The notes under the pieces are model-generated. The model was not told where the DNA came from and did not search any database. It saw only the letters and a list, made by a program, of their open reading frames with translations. The position numbers and the translations under genes were made by a program. From Planctomycetota bacterium (lineage in GTDB: Bacteria > Planctomycetota > UBA8108 > UBA1146): 64,000 nucleotides of DNA. This document shows positions 47,054 to 56,000 of this stretch, piece by piece. Location of the stretch: NCBI GenBank assembly GCA_016776905.1, contig JADHSM010000002.1:1-64000 (forward strand), in the 5' to 3' direction. How positions within the stretch are numbered: the first letter of the stretch is position 1; every line of letters starts with the position of its first letter.

Positions 47054-48402
47054 TAGAACCGCCCCTCTCGGGTTCCTGCGGGACGCTGCCAGACGACAAG
47101 TCCATTGATAAGTATTTTTTCGGGACGCGCAGCGGCGTCTGAGGCCGGGTTTCCACTCCAAAGAACAAGGTGCCGCATTCCGGGACTGACCCAATCTCTT
47201 CGGGTCTTTTCTCCTCGTAGATTTGTCGTCTGAGCGCTACTCAGTGCCGCTTCAGATCCTGCCATCTTGCGAGTCATTCTCCAAAGTCCCGCGCCACTAC
47301 CACCACTTCCGATGACCCAATCGAGATCATTTTCTTCCATGACCGAGATCAAATCTGCAGATCTGCGAGGTTTACCATCGATCACTCCTGGACCCGAAGC
47401 GGAAAGGGCGTTTGCCGGGTTATCGAGAATGAAGGAGACATTCTCAAGCTCATTGAGATGATCCATCACCAATGCTGCTTCATCAGCACCATGAATGATG
47501 GCATCCAGTTCAAACTTTTGAATCAACTCGCACGCATTGATAAGGTCGGCAGATTTTCGCGCAGTAATGAGAACAGGTAACTGATGGGCAACGACCTTCA
47601 AGAGAATATCTGAGGGCTCGTCATCTCCCGGTCGCACAGGTTTCTCGGGACCTTTGTTCTCTTCTTCTTCTTCCCCATCTTTTTTCTCATCTTTTTCAGC
47701 GCTCTCGTCAGATGATTCTTCATCACCTTCTTCAGCTTTTTCCTCGATCCATTTCTTGAGTTCCTCGAGGTACTCCTCGAGATCTTCATCGTAGGATTCG
47801 AGTGCGTCACGACGGTCTTTAGCAGCACTAAACTGATCGAGGATCGCGGCGTAGGAACGCATGCGGGCGACTGGAGAGCCACTTGCAAGGTCGATACAGA
47901 GCGCTGCCTCTTCCTCCATCAAAACCCCGAATTGGCCTGAGGAAGCCGCATTCTCACCTGCGGGCTCAAGAGATACCCAGCAGGATCTGCCCGAGATTCC
48001 GCCACTGCGAACGGGAACTAAATGAACACGGGTCACTCCGGTCGCGAGTACCGAGAGGATGGCTTCCTTGTCATATCGGTCAAAGGCATCCCAGGACCAA
48101 TGGTCGGCTGCACCTTCACCACCCAAGGGCAAAGTCAATACAGACGCATGATCGACGAGTCCGGATGTGACAAAGAGTCCATCCGCTGCGATCTTTTTTG
48201 ACATCATGGGAGCATCCCCTGATTGGGAAATACCAGCGATCCGTCCTCGACGAATAGTGATCATCAAATCTTCAAGAACCTCTCCCCGGGGTGAAATCAT
48301 CTTCACTCCCTCGAGGATAATGGGTCTCTCGAAGAGTTGAGCCTGGAGAACTCCAGGCATCATCAAGAGGAATCCCAGCAAGTAAATGTGCACAGATTTC
48401 AT
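47053..48402 (-). CDS. Secreted amidohydrolase-fold protein with acidic insert (first gene of array)
   Basis: 449 residues. ATG 48402 starts 'MKSVHIYLLGFLLMMPG', a signal peptide ending near residue 21. The frame opening at 48438 is rejected because a promoter with predicted start site near 48440 would leave it leaderless. 'TSGLVDHASVLT' replaces HxH. Residues ~210-260 are a Glu/Asp/Lys-rich insert ('EEGDEESSDESAEKDEKKDG'). The stop overlaps the next start. Confidence 0.8.
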   Translation of the reverse strand: MKSVHIYLLGFLLMMPGVLQAQLFERPIILEGVKMISPRGEVLEDLMITIRRGRIAGISQSGDAPMMSKKIAADGLFVTSGLVDHASVLTLPLGGEGAADHWSWDAFDRYDKEAILSVLATGVTRVHLVPVRSGGISGRSCWVSLEPAGENAASSGQFGVLMEEEAALCIDLASGSPVARMRSYAAILDQFSAAKDRRDALESYDEDLEEYLEELKKWIEEKAEEGDEESSDESAEKDEKKDGEEEEENKGPEKPVRPGDDEPSDILLKVVAHQLPVLITARKSADLINACELIQKFELDAIIHGADEAALVMDHLNELENVSFILDNPANALSASGPGVIDGKPRRSADLISVMEENDLDWVIGSGGSGAGLWRMTRKMAGSEAALSSAQTTNLRGEKTRRDWVSPGMRHLVLWSGNPASDAAARPEKILINGLVVWQRPAGTREGRF

Positions 48403-48446
48403 TCGATATGGCTCTTTCTTCTGTCGCGAGAAACTCAACGAGCTTC

Positions 48447-48476
48447 ACTATCGACGATGTTAGAATCTCATGTCAA
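48447..48476 (-). promoter_or_regulatory. Candidate sigma-70-type promoter of the amidohydrolase array
   Basis: On the - strand a perfect TTGACA (48476-48471) is followed after 18 bases by GATAGT (48452-48447), four of six matches to TATAAT. The predicted start near 48440 lies about 38 bases before ATG 48402. The position immediately upstream of the first of eight closely packed genes fits a single operon promoter. Confidence 0.5.
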
Positions 48477-49080
48477 AAAATGTCAGCGGGAGTCAATCCC
48501 GGTTTTCTTGTCGCAAGAAACATGCTCAGAAGTTACAAGCCTTCAAAGCATTCAACGGGTCAGCACCCGAAGAGTTCCGCAAAAAATCGTTCGTAAATCC
48601 GCAACACGAACAGGGCTTCGCCCCATGTTCTCTCGTCGAGACTTACTTCAGATGGACGTCATGTTAAAGGGCATCTCTCGCCCTTGTTCATCTCACTCGG
48701 ACTGAATGCACACCATTCAGACCAAGTGTGGCGGAAAGATCCATGAAGAGATCGATCCACCTCAATTTGCATACCCTGTCGAAACTCGAGATCCCCATAC
48801 CTCCCACCCGAAGATGGTCGAAAAAAGGATCGTTGTGCTTCCCAGTTCTGTATCCCCCACCCCTCGCCAAACGGCTATAGAGGTATCCCCACGACTGGAA
48901 CTCCCGAATTCCCGCAGGTCATTCAACAGAATAACCAGCAGATATGACCTCCGAAACCCATATATGCCAACCGATCTGCTCGCATCGACCGAATTCAGGG
49001 GTCATATTCCAGTACATATCCTTTGGGAAGTGCCCGCGAGTTGCCGGGATCCCTGAGAGACCTTTAGAAAGGAACTACCC
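48477..49080. other. 604-base spacer without a recognisable gene
   Basis: ORFs of 60-120 codons exist on the + strand but have no ribosome sites and no family-like features. A small CGGGA/TCCCG stem occurs near 48485-48500. The right end supplies the AAAGGAA ribosome site of pdxS, and its promoter must lie here. Nothing else was recognised. Confidence 0.5.
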
Positions 49081-49998
49081 ATGACCGACTCTTTCCAGTC
49101 TCCCCTGCGAGGAACAGAACTCTCTGCTGACCACAGAACCCGTATCGGTTTGGCTGAAATGCTTCGTGGCGGTGTCATCATGGACGTGACCACCGCAGAA
49201 GAGGCTCACGTAGCCCAAGAGGCCGGCGCAGTCGCAGTCATGGCCCTCGAGCGTGTTCCTTCCGACATTCGTAGAGACGGCGGAGTCGCCCGCATGTCTC
49301 CCGTTGATAAGGTCGAAGAGATCCAGAAAGTCGTGTCCATCCCTGTGATGGCTAAAGCGAGAATCGGTCACTTTATAGAGGCCGAGATTCTGGAATCACT
49401 CGAAGTTGATTTCATCGACGAATCAGAAGTCCTGACCCCTGCCGACCATGCCCACCACATTGATAAACAACGCTTTAAAGTTCCCTTCGTTTGTGGAGCC
49501 ACCAATCTCGGTGAAGCCCTCCGCAGAATCGGCGAAGGCGCGGCTATGCTGCGAACAAAAGGAGAAGCAGGGACGGGAGACATCACGGAAGCGGTTCGCC
49601 ATCTGCGTGCTATCCATTCTGAGATTCGTCGACTTTCCACAGCTCCTCAAGAAGAGTGGATGACCCTTGCTAAAAATCATGGTGCGCCCTACTCACTGGT
49701 ATGTCAGGTCGCAACTGAAGGTCGACTGCCCGTTCCAAATTTCGCAGCGGGCGGGATCGCGACTCCTGCAGATGCAGCTTTGGCAATGCGCCTAGGTGCA
49801 GAAGCTGTCTTCGTCGGCTCCGGTATCTTCAAGTCCAAAGACCCCTTGAGAACAGCCAAAGCGATCGTGCATGCCACTGCTCACTTCGAGAACGCTTCGG
49901 AGATCGCCAATGCCTCAAGGAATTTGGGAGAAGCAATGCCAGGAATAGACGCCAGCAAGCTGCCTGAGGCGGAACGGCTCCAGGACCGAGGCTGGTAA
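49081..49998 (+). CDS. pdxS: Pyridoxal 5'-phosphate synthase, PdxS subunit
   Basis: 305 residues. Makes PLP from ribose 5-phosphate, glyceraldehyde 3-phosphate and ammonia in the DXP-independent pathway. Key residues: Asp35 ('MDVTTAEEA'), Lys92 ('MAKARIGH', imine with sugar) and Lys160 ('RTKGEAGTG', PLP swing lysine). '[10 protein letters not shown]' is the phosphate site. AAAGGAA upstream of ATG 49081. Directly followed by pdxT. Confidence 0.99.
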   Translation: MTDSFQSPLRGTELSADHRTRIGLAEMLRGGVIMDVTTAEEAHVAQEAGAVAVMALERVPSDIRRDGGVARMSPVDKVEEIQKVVSIPVMAKARIGHFIEAEILESLEVDFIDESEVLTPADHAHHIDKQRFKVPFVCGATNLGEALRRIGEGAAMLRTKGEAGTGDITEAVRHLRAIHSEIRRLSTAPQEEWMTLAKNHGAPYSLVCQVATEGRLPVPNFAAGGIATPADAALAMRLGAEAVFVGSGIFKSKDPLRTAKAIVHATAHFENASEIANASRNLGEAMPGIDASKLPEAERLQDRGW

Positions 49999-50000
49999 CC

Positions 50001-50573
50001 TTGAGTTCGGTTCACGCCGCTGTTCTTGCACTCCAGGGTTCTGTCGAGCCCCATCTTCGCTCCCTTCACGCCTCGGGCGTGGACCCCATCGAGGTCCGCA
50101 AGCCCGAGCAATTGGCTGGAGTGACCCATCTCATTATTCCTGGTGGAGAAAGCACAACACTGCATCACCTGTTCAAGCTTCATGGGCTCGACACCTTGAT
50201 TTCCGATCGGGTAAAGGAGGGTTCATTAGCTCTTCTAGGAACGTGTGCAGGGGCGATCCTAATGGGACACCATCCGGATCAAGCCCCTCCTAGGCTCGGC
50301 TTGATCGATGTGGATGTGGATCGCAATGCATATGGGCGTCAGGTTCATTCCTTCGTAGACCAGGTGGAATGGAATGAAGGCCCCGGACCCGGAACCAGCG
50401 AAGGCGTCTTTATTCGAGCCCCACGATTCACACGGATCGGGGATTCCGTCAACGTTCTCGCTCGGCGAGAAAATGAAACCGTCGCTGTTCAACAAAATCG
50501 CTGCATCGCTTGTTGTTTCCACCCGGAATTGACCACGGATCCTCGTCTACACCGCTGGTTCTTAGGACTTTGA
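50001..50573 (+). CDS. pdxT: Pyridoxal 5'-phosphate synthase, PdxT glutaminase subunit
   Basis: 190 residues. Class I glutamine amidotransferase that supplies ammonia to PdxS. Triad Cys82 ('GTCAGAIL'), His174 and Glu176 ('CFHPELT'), and the glutamine-binding 'PGGESTT' loop. The TTG start sits two bases after the pdxS stop. No ATG is available before the conserved N-terminus, so TTG is accepted. The Cys-rich 'RCIACCFHPE' around the catalytic His is unusual. Confidence 0.97.
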   Translation: MSSVHAAVLALQGSVEPHLRSLHASGVDPIEVRKPEQLAGVTHLIIPGGESTTLHHLFKLHGLDTLISDRVKEGSLALLGTCAGAILMGHHPDQAPPRLGLIDVDVDRNAYGRQVHSFVDQVEWNEGPGPGTSEGVFIRAPRFTRIGDSVNVLARRENETVAVQQNRCIACCFHPELTTDPRLHRWFLGL

Positions 50574-50611
50574 AGCCCAGAGTTTTTCGGCCACGTCACT
50601 CACCTCACTCG

Positions 50612-50938
50612 TCAGCGTGATCCATCTTTAAGCGTCTTTAAGAGATCCAATTGTTGTTTGAGTGGTGGACCCAAAAACTCTTCAAACAATCGATAGAACT
50701 CATCGATATCCGCTGTCCCGGCATAGGTTGAAACGGCTCGTTGCCATCCCTCAGTTTTGACCCGTGGATAAAACTGATCTCGGAAGTCACTGACACTTCC
50801 ATCATTGGAACGCGAGATCTCTCGTATATTCCAGATCCGACAAAACCCTTTGCCACGATCTCGTCCTTGCTGTGCGCTCCTTGCTGTGCGCTCCTTGCTG
50901 TGCGCTCCTTGCTGTGCGCTCCAGAGTGATCGATGCAT
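50612..50938 (-). pseudogene. Small unknown ORF or gene remnant with tandem repeats in its 5' part
   Basis: 108 codons. The C-terminal ~60 residues look coding ('DFRDQFYPRVK', 'DIDEFYRLFEEFLGPPL'), like the tail of a larger unidentified protein. The N-terminal part is made of a 14-bp repeat translated as 'AHSKERTARSAQQG'. An overlapping frame starting at 50964 reads through the same repeats. Because 14 is not a multiple of three, each added or lost unit changes which start connects to the C-terminal part. Each unit also carries AAGGAG. Either a decayed gene or a slippage-switchable small gene. Confidence 0.35.
50865..50920. repeat. Four tandem 14-bp repeats
   Basis: CCTTGCTGTGCGCT is repeated exactly four times (50865, 50879, 50893, 50907) plus two bases of a fifth. 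It lies in the 5' part of the small - strand ORF, and the unit length makes copy number frame-altering. Confidence 0.95.
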
Positions 50939-51158
50939 TGCGGTTCTAAAGTCAATCCAGCCATTCTTACTCCCTAGCTAGGCTTCAAAGAAAACGGCCC
51001 CGCCCTCCATTCACCAGCCGGGAGACTCTGGGAAAACACATTGAAACACATTCCCCCACCTACGAATGACTAGAAAACAGGACTCAAAGACAGGAAGATG
51101 CCATCGAACCCGGACTGACCGGGTCGGGGCACTCGTCCGCTGACGAAGGAGAACTTCA

Positions 51159-52790
51159 TTGAGCGAAAACCGCAGCGAAAATATGGTTCAACAATCCCGA
51201 CGTCGAGTGGGTGTCTTTGGCTGGGGTGTCGTCGCTCCGGGATGCGACGATGTCGAATCCTTCCGAGAGAAACTTTACCAAGGTGGCTCTTGGTTAGAAT
51301 CTTTTGAAGATTTTGGTCCCAGCAATTTCTTGGTGGGTAAACCCGACTTTGATCTTGAAAAATATCACCCTTGGATAGACGAAAGATTCCCCCCCAATCG
51401 CTTCAGGCAACTTCAAAGTAAAATGGGACTCCCGACCCTGATGGCTGTTGGCAGTTTTATACAGGCGTTAGGACAAAACCCCGGAATTGAAAAAACACTT
51501 CAAGAACTGGGGAACGCTGCTCATGTTTATGTCGGTACAGGTCTGGGAGATCTTCCGACCATATCGGAAGTCGCTTTGACCGCAGACAAGGCACAAAGAA
51601 ACTGGGATGCTTTCTGGGCTCACCCCGATAATTGTCCAGCGCGAGCTGCATTTGATGCAGGAGATGCGCGTCCCGATACACTTTCAGAATTACCTGTTCA
51701 ACCAGAATCTCTTCCCGTCGCTGATCAGGAAGATGCACGAATCACTTGGAATAAATACTGGGCTTCGCAGTCTTCGAAATTAAAGGAATACCTCGTTGAA
51801 AGCCGTGAAATAGAAGGCGTCAACGTCGTCGGAGAAGTGGAGAGCAACAAAACTTCCGTCATTCGCGGAAAGATGAAGAAAGCGGCCCAACTGCGTAAGG
51901 ATTGGGGAGTTCCCGAAGAACCCTGGAATGCCATATCTCCTAACCTCCTATGGAATATACACAGTTCTGTAGCCACTCAGATTACGATGATGGGCAAGAT
52001 CACTGGGCCTAGTTTTTCACCTGTAGCGGCATGCTCGACATTTGGAGTCGCTCTCAAACTTGGTATGGATGCCATCCAAAGAGGTGAAGCTGAAGCTGTT
52101 GTTATCGGTGCTTCCGATCCTCCACCCCACCCGATGGTTGTCGGTGCTTTCAATGCTGCCCGCGTTCTCTCCAATGATGGGGACGTATCAAAACCTCTCA
52201 CCGGTCTCCGAGGAACACATATCAGTGGCGGATCCTGTGTCTGGATCATCGGTGATCTCGAAAAAATGACTGCGCGAGGCTTCACACCCATTGGCATGGA
52301 ACCCATCGGTGTTGGCCTGACTTCAGATGCAGACCACATCATCACACCCAGTGAAGAAGGACCGACAGCTTCGATTCATTCCGCACTTTGCTCTGCAGAT
52401 GCCAAGGTCGAAGAAGTGACCTCATGGGACCTTCACTGCACAGCCACCCCTGGAGATTTCCTTGAAGTTCAAAATGCTCGAAAGTTGTTTCACGAAGACA
52501 TCCTCATGACAGCCCGCAAAGGTACTTTTGGTCATGGCATGGGAGTCTGTGGCGGCTGGGAGCTCACCGCTCAAATGATGGCAGGTGAAGAAGGACACGT
52601 CGCACCAACCTCTCTCGAGAATACGGAACTCAACAGCCAGATCTCTGAAATCCACGGGAACTTTCTCTTGGGAGACTCCGTCAACTTGCCAGAGGGACTT
52701 GCCGGAAAACTGTCGATGGGCGTGGGCGGCATCAATGCCTGCGTGATCAGTCGACCTTGGGCAACAGAGAACAACCCAGAAGTCCGGTAA
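51159..52790 (+). CDS. Atypical beta-ketoacyl synthase with ~110-residue insertion
   Basis: 543 residues, well above the ~410 of FabF. Catalytic set retained: Cys292 ('VAACSTFG'), His426 ('DLHCTATP'), Lys454 and His459 ('KGTFGHGMG'). Residues ~135-255 form an extra Trp- and charge-rich segment between the usual N-terminal strand ('VYVGTGLGD') and the active Cys. 'HC' replaces the usual 'HG' after the catalytic His. There is no ACP or other domain. The start is TTG 51159 with GAAGGAG seven bases upstream. It could act in a specialised lipid or polyketide step. Nothing adjacent indicates which. Confidence 0.85.
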   Translation: MSENRSENMVQQSRRRVGVFGWGVVAPGCDDVESFREKLYQGGSWLESFEDFGPSNFLVGKPDFDLEKYHPWIDERFPPNRFRQLQSKMGLPTLMAVGSFIQALGQNPGIEKTLQELGNAAHVYVGTGLGDLPTISEVALTADKAQRNWDAFWAHPDNCPARAAFDAGDARPDTLSELPVQPESLPVADQEDARITWNKYWASQSSKLKEYLVESREIEGVNVVGEVESNKTSVIRGKMKKAAQLRKDWGVPEEPWNAISPNLLWNIHSSVATQITMMGKITGPSFSPVAACSTFGVALKLGMDAIQRGEAEAVVIGASDPPPHPMVVGAFNAARVLSNDGDVSKPLTGLRGTHISGGSCVWIIGDLEKMTARGFTPIGMEPIGVGLTSDADHIITPSEEGPTASIHSALCSADAKVEEVTSWDLHCTATPGDFLEVQNARKLFHEDILMTARKGTFGHGMGVCGGWELTAQMMAGEEGHVAPTSLENTELNSQISEIHGNFLLGDSVNLPEGLAGKLSMGVGGINACVISRPWATENNPEVR

Positions 52791-52900
52791 TTACAAAATT
52801 CGGTCTATTTTGGCCCTTGGAGTCGGTTCACTCCCCTTCCGCTACCGCTAGGCATCGGATAGGCTCCTATATTCATCATATTAACGATCTCTTCAGAAGT

Positions 52901-52925
52901 TGAGGTCGAAACGGACTCGACCTCA
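52901..52925 (+). promoter_or_regulatory. Perfect 9-bp hairpin in front of secreted thioredoxin-fold gene
   Basis: Arms TGAGGTCGA (52901-52909) and TCGACCTCA (52917-52925) enclose a 7-base loop. It lies 111 bases after the ketosynthase stop and 55 bases before ATG 52981. No T-run follows, so a leader structure or dimeric operator is likelier than a terminator. Confidence 0.5.
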
Positions 52926-52980
52926 GATCCATACATTTGGGGTCACTACTCATAGGATTCATTCCTCGCAAGGAGAACTC

Positions 52981-53958
52981 ATGAAGTCACCTTTGATTTG
53001 GGTTTTGTGTCTCTCGATTCTAACCCTCTCGTTGACTCCAACGCTCATGGCCGCTCCAGCAGACGATGCCGCTGCTGAATTAGAAAATGGCCTTCCTTGG
53101 GTCATGGACATCGAAGTCGCCAAGGAGATGGCGAAAAAAGAGGGCAAAGACATCCTTATCAATTTCACCGGTAGTGACTGGTGCGGTTGGTGCAAAAAGC
53201 TCGACGCTGAAGTGTTCAACCTTGCAGCCTTCGATGAAACTGCGGGTAAGCAGTTCATCTACCTTTACTTGGACTTTCCCCAGGGAGAAGAGCCCAAGGC
53301 CAAAGTCATCTCTCCAGAGATGAATGACAAGCATCGCGAAGAGATGGGCATCAACGGATACCCCACTATCATGCTTGCGGATGCACAGATGCGTCCATAC
53401 GGGAGAACCGGATACGTTCCCGGAGGTCCTGAAGCTTACTTGAAAAACCTAGAAGAACTCAGAACTGCCGGCGACAAGCTCAAGAAGATGTTGGCGATGG
53501 AAGACGGATCAGTGCCACCCGCCATGTTCCTCGAAGTCTTTAGCGTCATGTCCAAAAATGAGCTTCTCGGTTACCCGGGCTATTCCAAGTTCCTCGACAT
53601 GGCTGAGAAGTCCGACAATGAGGAACTACAGAAGGTGGTGGCGAATCATAAAGCCTCAAAGCGCCTGCAAGATCTTCTCAACACTCAGGAGCCAGACTTC
53701 CCGGCTTTGGTCAAGTTCCTTCAGGAGAACAAGGATCTGGGTGGACCCGAGTGTCTGAATGCCCTCTGGTTCTGCCAGCAGTGGCTCGCCGGCGAAGATC
53801 GTAAAGAAGAAGCAAGAGCCTTCCTTACCCGAATGCTCAACGATCCACTAGTGGCTGAAAACCCTCAGGGTCAGAAAATGATTCAGGGAGCGATCGAAGC
53901 GATGGATCACGCCGAAGGAAACCACGATCACGACGGTGACGGGATTCCTGATCACTAA
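52981..53958 (+). CDS. Exported thioredoxin-fold protein
   Basis: 325 residues. Signal peptide ending near 'LMAAPA' (residue ~25). The redox motif 'DWCGWCKK' gives Cys68 and Cys71. 'GINGYPTIMLAD' holds the cis-Pro. Residues ~165-300 are helical and of unknown function. The C-terminal 'HDHDGDGIPDH' resembles a single calcium loop. ATG 52981 has AAGGAGAA upstream and is preferred over the frame opening at 52900. Probably a periplasmic disulfide reductase/isomerase. Followed by a perfect terminator. Confidence 0.88.
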   Translation: MKSPLIWVLCLSILTLSLTPTLMAAPADDAAAELENGLPWVMDIEVAKEMAKKEGKDILINFTGSDWCGWCKKLDAEVFNLAAFDETAGKQFIYLYLDFPQGEEPKAKVISPEMNDKHREEMGINGYPTIMLADAQMRPYGRTGYVPGGPEAYLKNLEELRTAGDKLKKMLAMEDGSVPPAMFLEVFSVMSKNELLGYPGYSKFLDMAEKSDNEELQKVVANHKASKRLQDLLNTQEPDFPALVKFLQENKDLGGPECLNALWFCQQWLAGEDRKEEARAFLTRMLNDPLVAENPQGQKMIQGAIEAMDHAEGNHDHDGDGIPDH

Positions 53959-53988
53959 GAAACCCTGATTTGGGACTGTAAAAGTTCT

Positions 53989-54028
53989 GCAGGGGTCGAG
54001 CCATAATGGGCTCGACCCCTGCTTTTTT
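53989..54028 (+). terminator. Perfect intrinsic terminator
   Basis: A 14-bp perfect stem (53989-54002 with 54009-54022) around the loop ATAATG, followed by six T (54023-54028). It ends the thioredoxin-fold gene 31 bases after its stop codon. Confidence 0.95.
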
Positions 54029-54109
54029 GCTTATTTATCGACCTTCTCCCCCAGAATATTCACCTTTCACGCCCGAACCTGTCGAGGAACATTCTCCGAA
54101 CTGTTCCTT

Positions 54110-55972
54110 TTGGATATGATTCTATGGCAAGGAAAGGGAGGGCCGTTGTCCAAGGCAGGGAAACCGAAAAAAGGATGCGAGGGATTCCAAAGACCCTCGC
54201 ACCGCCAACCCGGGCGATCCGGTCGCCGCAGAGCTCTGGTTCTCGGGTTTGTTCACCTGCTGATCGCCGGCCATCTTTTGCATTGGTGGATCACAGGGTC
54301 AACCCTCTCCCCGATCGAACCATCCGAGAGCATGTACACGCTCGAGAATGGTGAAGTCAACGCAGGGTTCATCTTCTTCATCCTTGCCATTCTCTCCACT
54401 GCCATTCTCGGTCGCTGGTTTTGTGGCTGGGCCTGCCACATGGTCGCACTGCAAGATCTCTGTGCGTGGATGATGAAAAAAATAGGGATTACCCCTCGAC
54501 CGTTCCGAAGTCGGTTACTAGGACTGATCCCATTTTTCTTGGCGTTCTATATGTTTCTTTGGCCAACGGTGAAACGCTGGACATTCCCATGGCTTGAGAA
54601 TGTGATCCCCTCCTGGCTTGACTTTTTTACTCCAGTGCAAGCATGGCCCGGATTCTCTTCTCATCTCTTTGTCGTAGATTTCTGGTCCACTTTTCCTTCT
54701 TGGATAGTGGCGATTCCATTTTTCTTCATCTGTGGATTCGTTGTGGTTTATCTCCTCGGAGCAAAGGGGTTTTGCACCTACGGCTGCCCATACGGAGCGT
54801 TTTTCAATGCCGCAGAAAGAGTATCCCCCCTGCGAATAGTTGCAGACATGAGCCTCTGTGAATCTTGTGGACTTTGCACCGCAAACTGTACTTCCAACGT
54901 ACAAATCTCAAAAGAGATCAAGGTTCATCAACAAGTCGTTGATCCGGGCTGTATGAAATGCCTCGACTGTGTTGACGTTTGTCCAAATGGTGTCCTGTCC
55001 TATGGATTCGGAAAGCCAGGAATCCTCACAGATAAGAAGAGTTCCGAGGCTCGTAAGGTGCCTCGTAAATCGAACCTTTCCTGGGCAGGAGAGATCTCAC
55101 TATCGATACTATTCATTCTGAGTTGGCTTGCATGGAGAGGTGTCTATGAACAGATACCTCTTCTGATGGCGACCGGTATCGCACTCAGTGTCACGTTCTT
55201 GTCTTGGAAATTATTCCAACTACTTTTCGAAAAAGATGTATCCCTACAACAACAACCCCTGAGAAGGTCCGGGAAATATTCGATCGCTGGGTACGTAACG
55301 ATCGGCCTGACCATCTTGACCCTACTGGGGACAGCATCTGCAGGGCAGACTCGCTGGCAAATGAGACAAGCCACCCTCCAAATGCAAGCCGCCAGCGTCA
55401 ATCTGGACGATGTCTTATTACCGGGTCGCCCCCCCCTTCCAGTCAAGGTTCAAGAATCTGCGCTGAAAGCAGTCTCTCATCTGACGTCCTTGTTGAGTTG
55501 GACACGAGGAGGCGAAGCCCTTCTCGAACCTTCGGGAACAGTTCTCGATGAAAGATTGGGGTATATGAATGCGGTCGCAGGCCAACTGGATCAGGCGAGA
55601 TACTGGTGGGACTCTGCGCTTCAACAGACCTTGAAGCCCGGCCATGACCTGATCTTGAGATTCGGGCAACTGATTGAAAAAACAGAAGGCCCAGGAGAAC
55701 TGGCGCTGTGGCTTGACCGTTCCAGAGAGAAGTGGGGACTGCAACCGGCTCTCGTGACACTGAGAGGTATGTTGGGGCAAAAACAGGCGATTGCTGCTGC
55801 TCAATCGGGTCAACCATTAGCCGCAGCTCGTCATCTGGAAGCGCTCATTCCCTGGGTAGGTGAAAATCCGGGCTTGTTAGATGATCTCCAAAAGTTACTG
55901 GAGGAGGGTGGAGAAACTGAAAGAGCCGAAGCCTACCGTGAGCGGATTCGCCAAATCAATCTTCAGAACTAA
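54110..55972 (+). CDS. NapH/CcoG-like 4Fe-4S membrane protein with soluble helical tail
   Basis: 620 residues. At least five membrane segments in the first ~240 residues, with 'CGWACHMVALQDLC' after the second and 'CTYGCPYGAFF' after the last, the pattern of NapH/NosR/CcoG. Two ferredoxin clusters follow: 'CESCGLCTANC' and 'CMKCLDCVDVCP'. After two or three further membrane segments (~330-430) a ~180-residue TPR-like helical tail ends the protein. Likely transfers electrons from the quinone pool to an exported redox protein. TTG 54110 or ATG 54116 are possible starts, neither with a good ribosome site. Confidence 0.84.
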   Translation: MDMILWQGKGGPLSKAGKPKKGCEGFQRPSHRQPGRSGRRRALVLGFVHLLIAGHLLHWWITGSTLSPIEPSESMYTLENGEVNAGFIFFILAILSTAILGRWFCGWACHMVALQDLCAWMMKKIGITPRPFRSRLLGLIPFFLAFYMFLWPTVKRWTFPWLENVIPSWLDFFTPVQAWPGFSSHLFVVDFWSTFPSWIVAIPFFFICGFVVVYLLGAKGFCTYGCPYGAFFNAAERVSPLRIVADMSLCESCGLCTANCTSNVQISKEIKVHQQVVDPGCMKCLDCVDVCPNGVLSYGFGKPGILTDKKSSEARKVPRKSNLSWAGEISLSILFILSWLAWRGVYEQIPLLMATGIALSVTFLSWKLFQLLFEKDVSLQQQPLRRSGKYSIAGYVTIGLTILTLLGTASAGQTRWQMRQATLQMQAASVNLDDVLLPGRPPLPVKVQESALKAVSHLTSLLSWTRGGEALLEPSGTVLDERLGYMNAVAGQLDQARYWWDSALQQTLKPGHDLILRFGQLIEKTEGPGELALWLDRSREKWGLQPALVTLRGMLGQKQAIAAAQSGQPLAAARHLEALIPWVGENPGLLDDLQKLLEEGGETERAEAYRERIRQINLQN

Positions 55973-56000
55973 TACAGAAGCCTCCTTCAACGGAGACTCT

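Noticed and set aside
47054-47194. Upstream extension of the second amidohydrolase gene
   Set aside because: It overlaps the preceding gene in another frame and precedes the signal peptide. TAATG coupling at 47053 is a better start.
48337-49056. Two + strand ORFs of 122 and 116 codons
   Set aside because: No ribosome sites, no similarity to known families, biased composition. The first overlaps the start of the amidohydrolase array.
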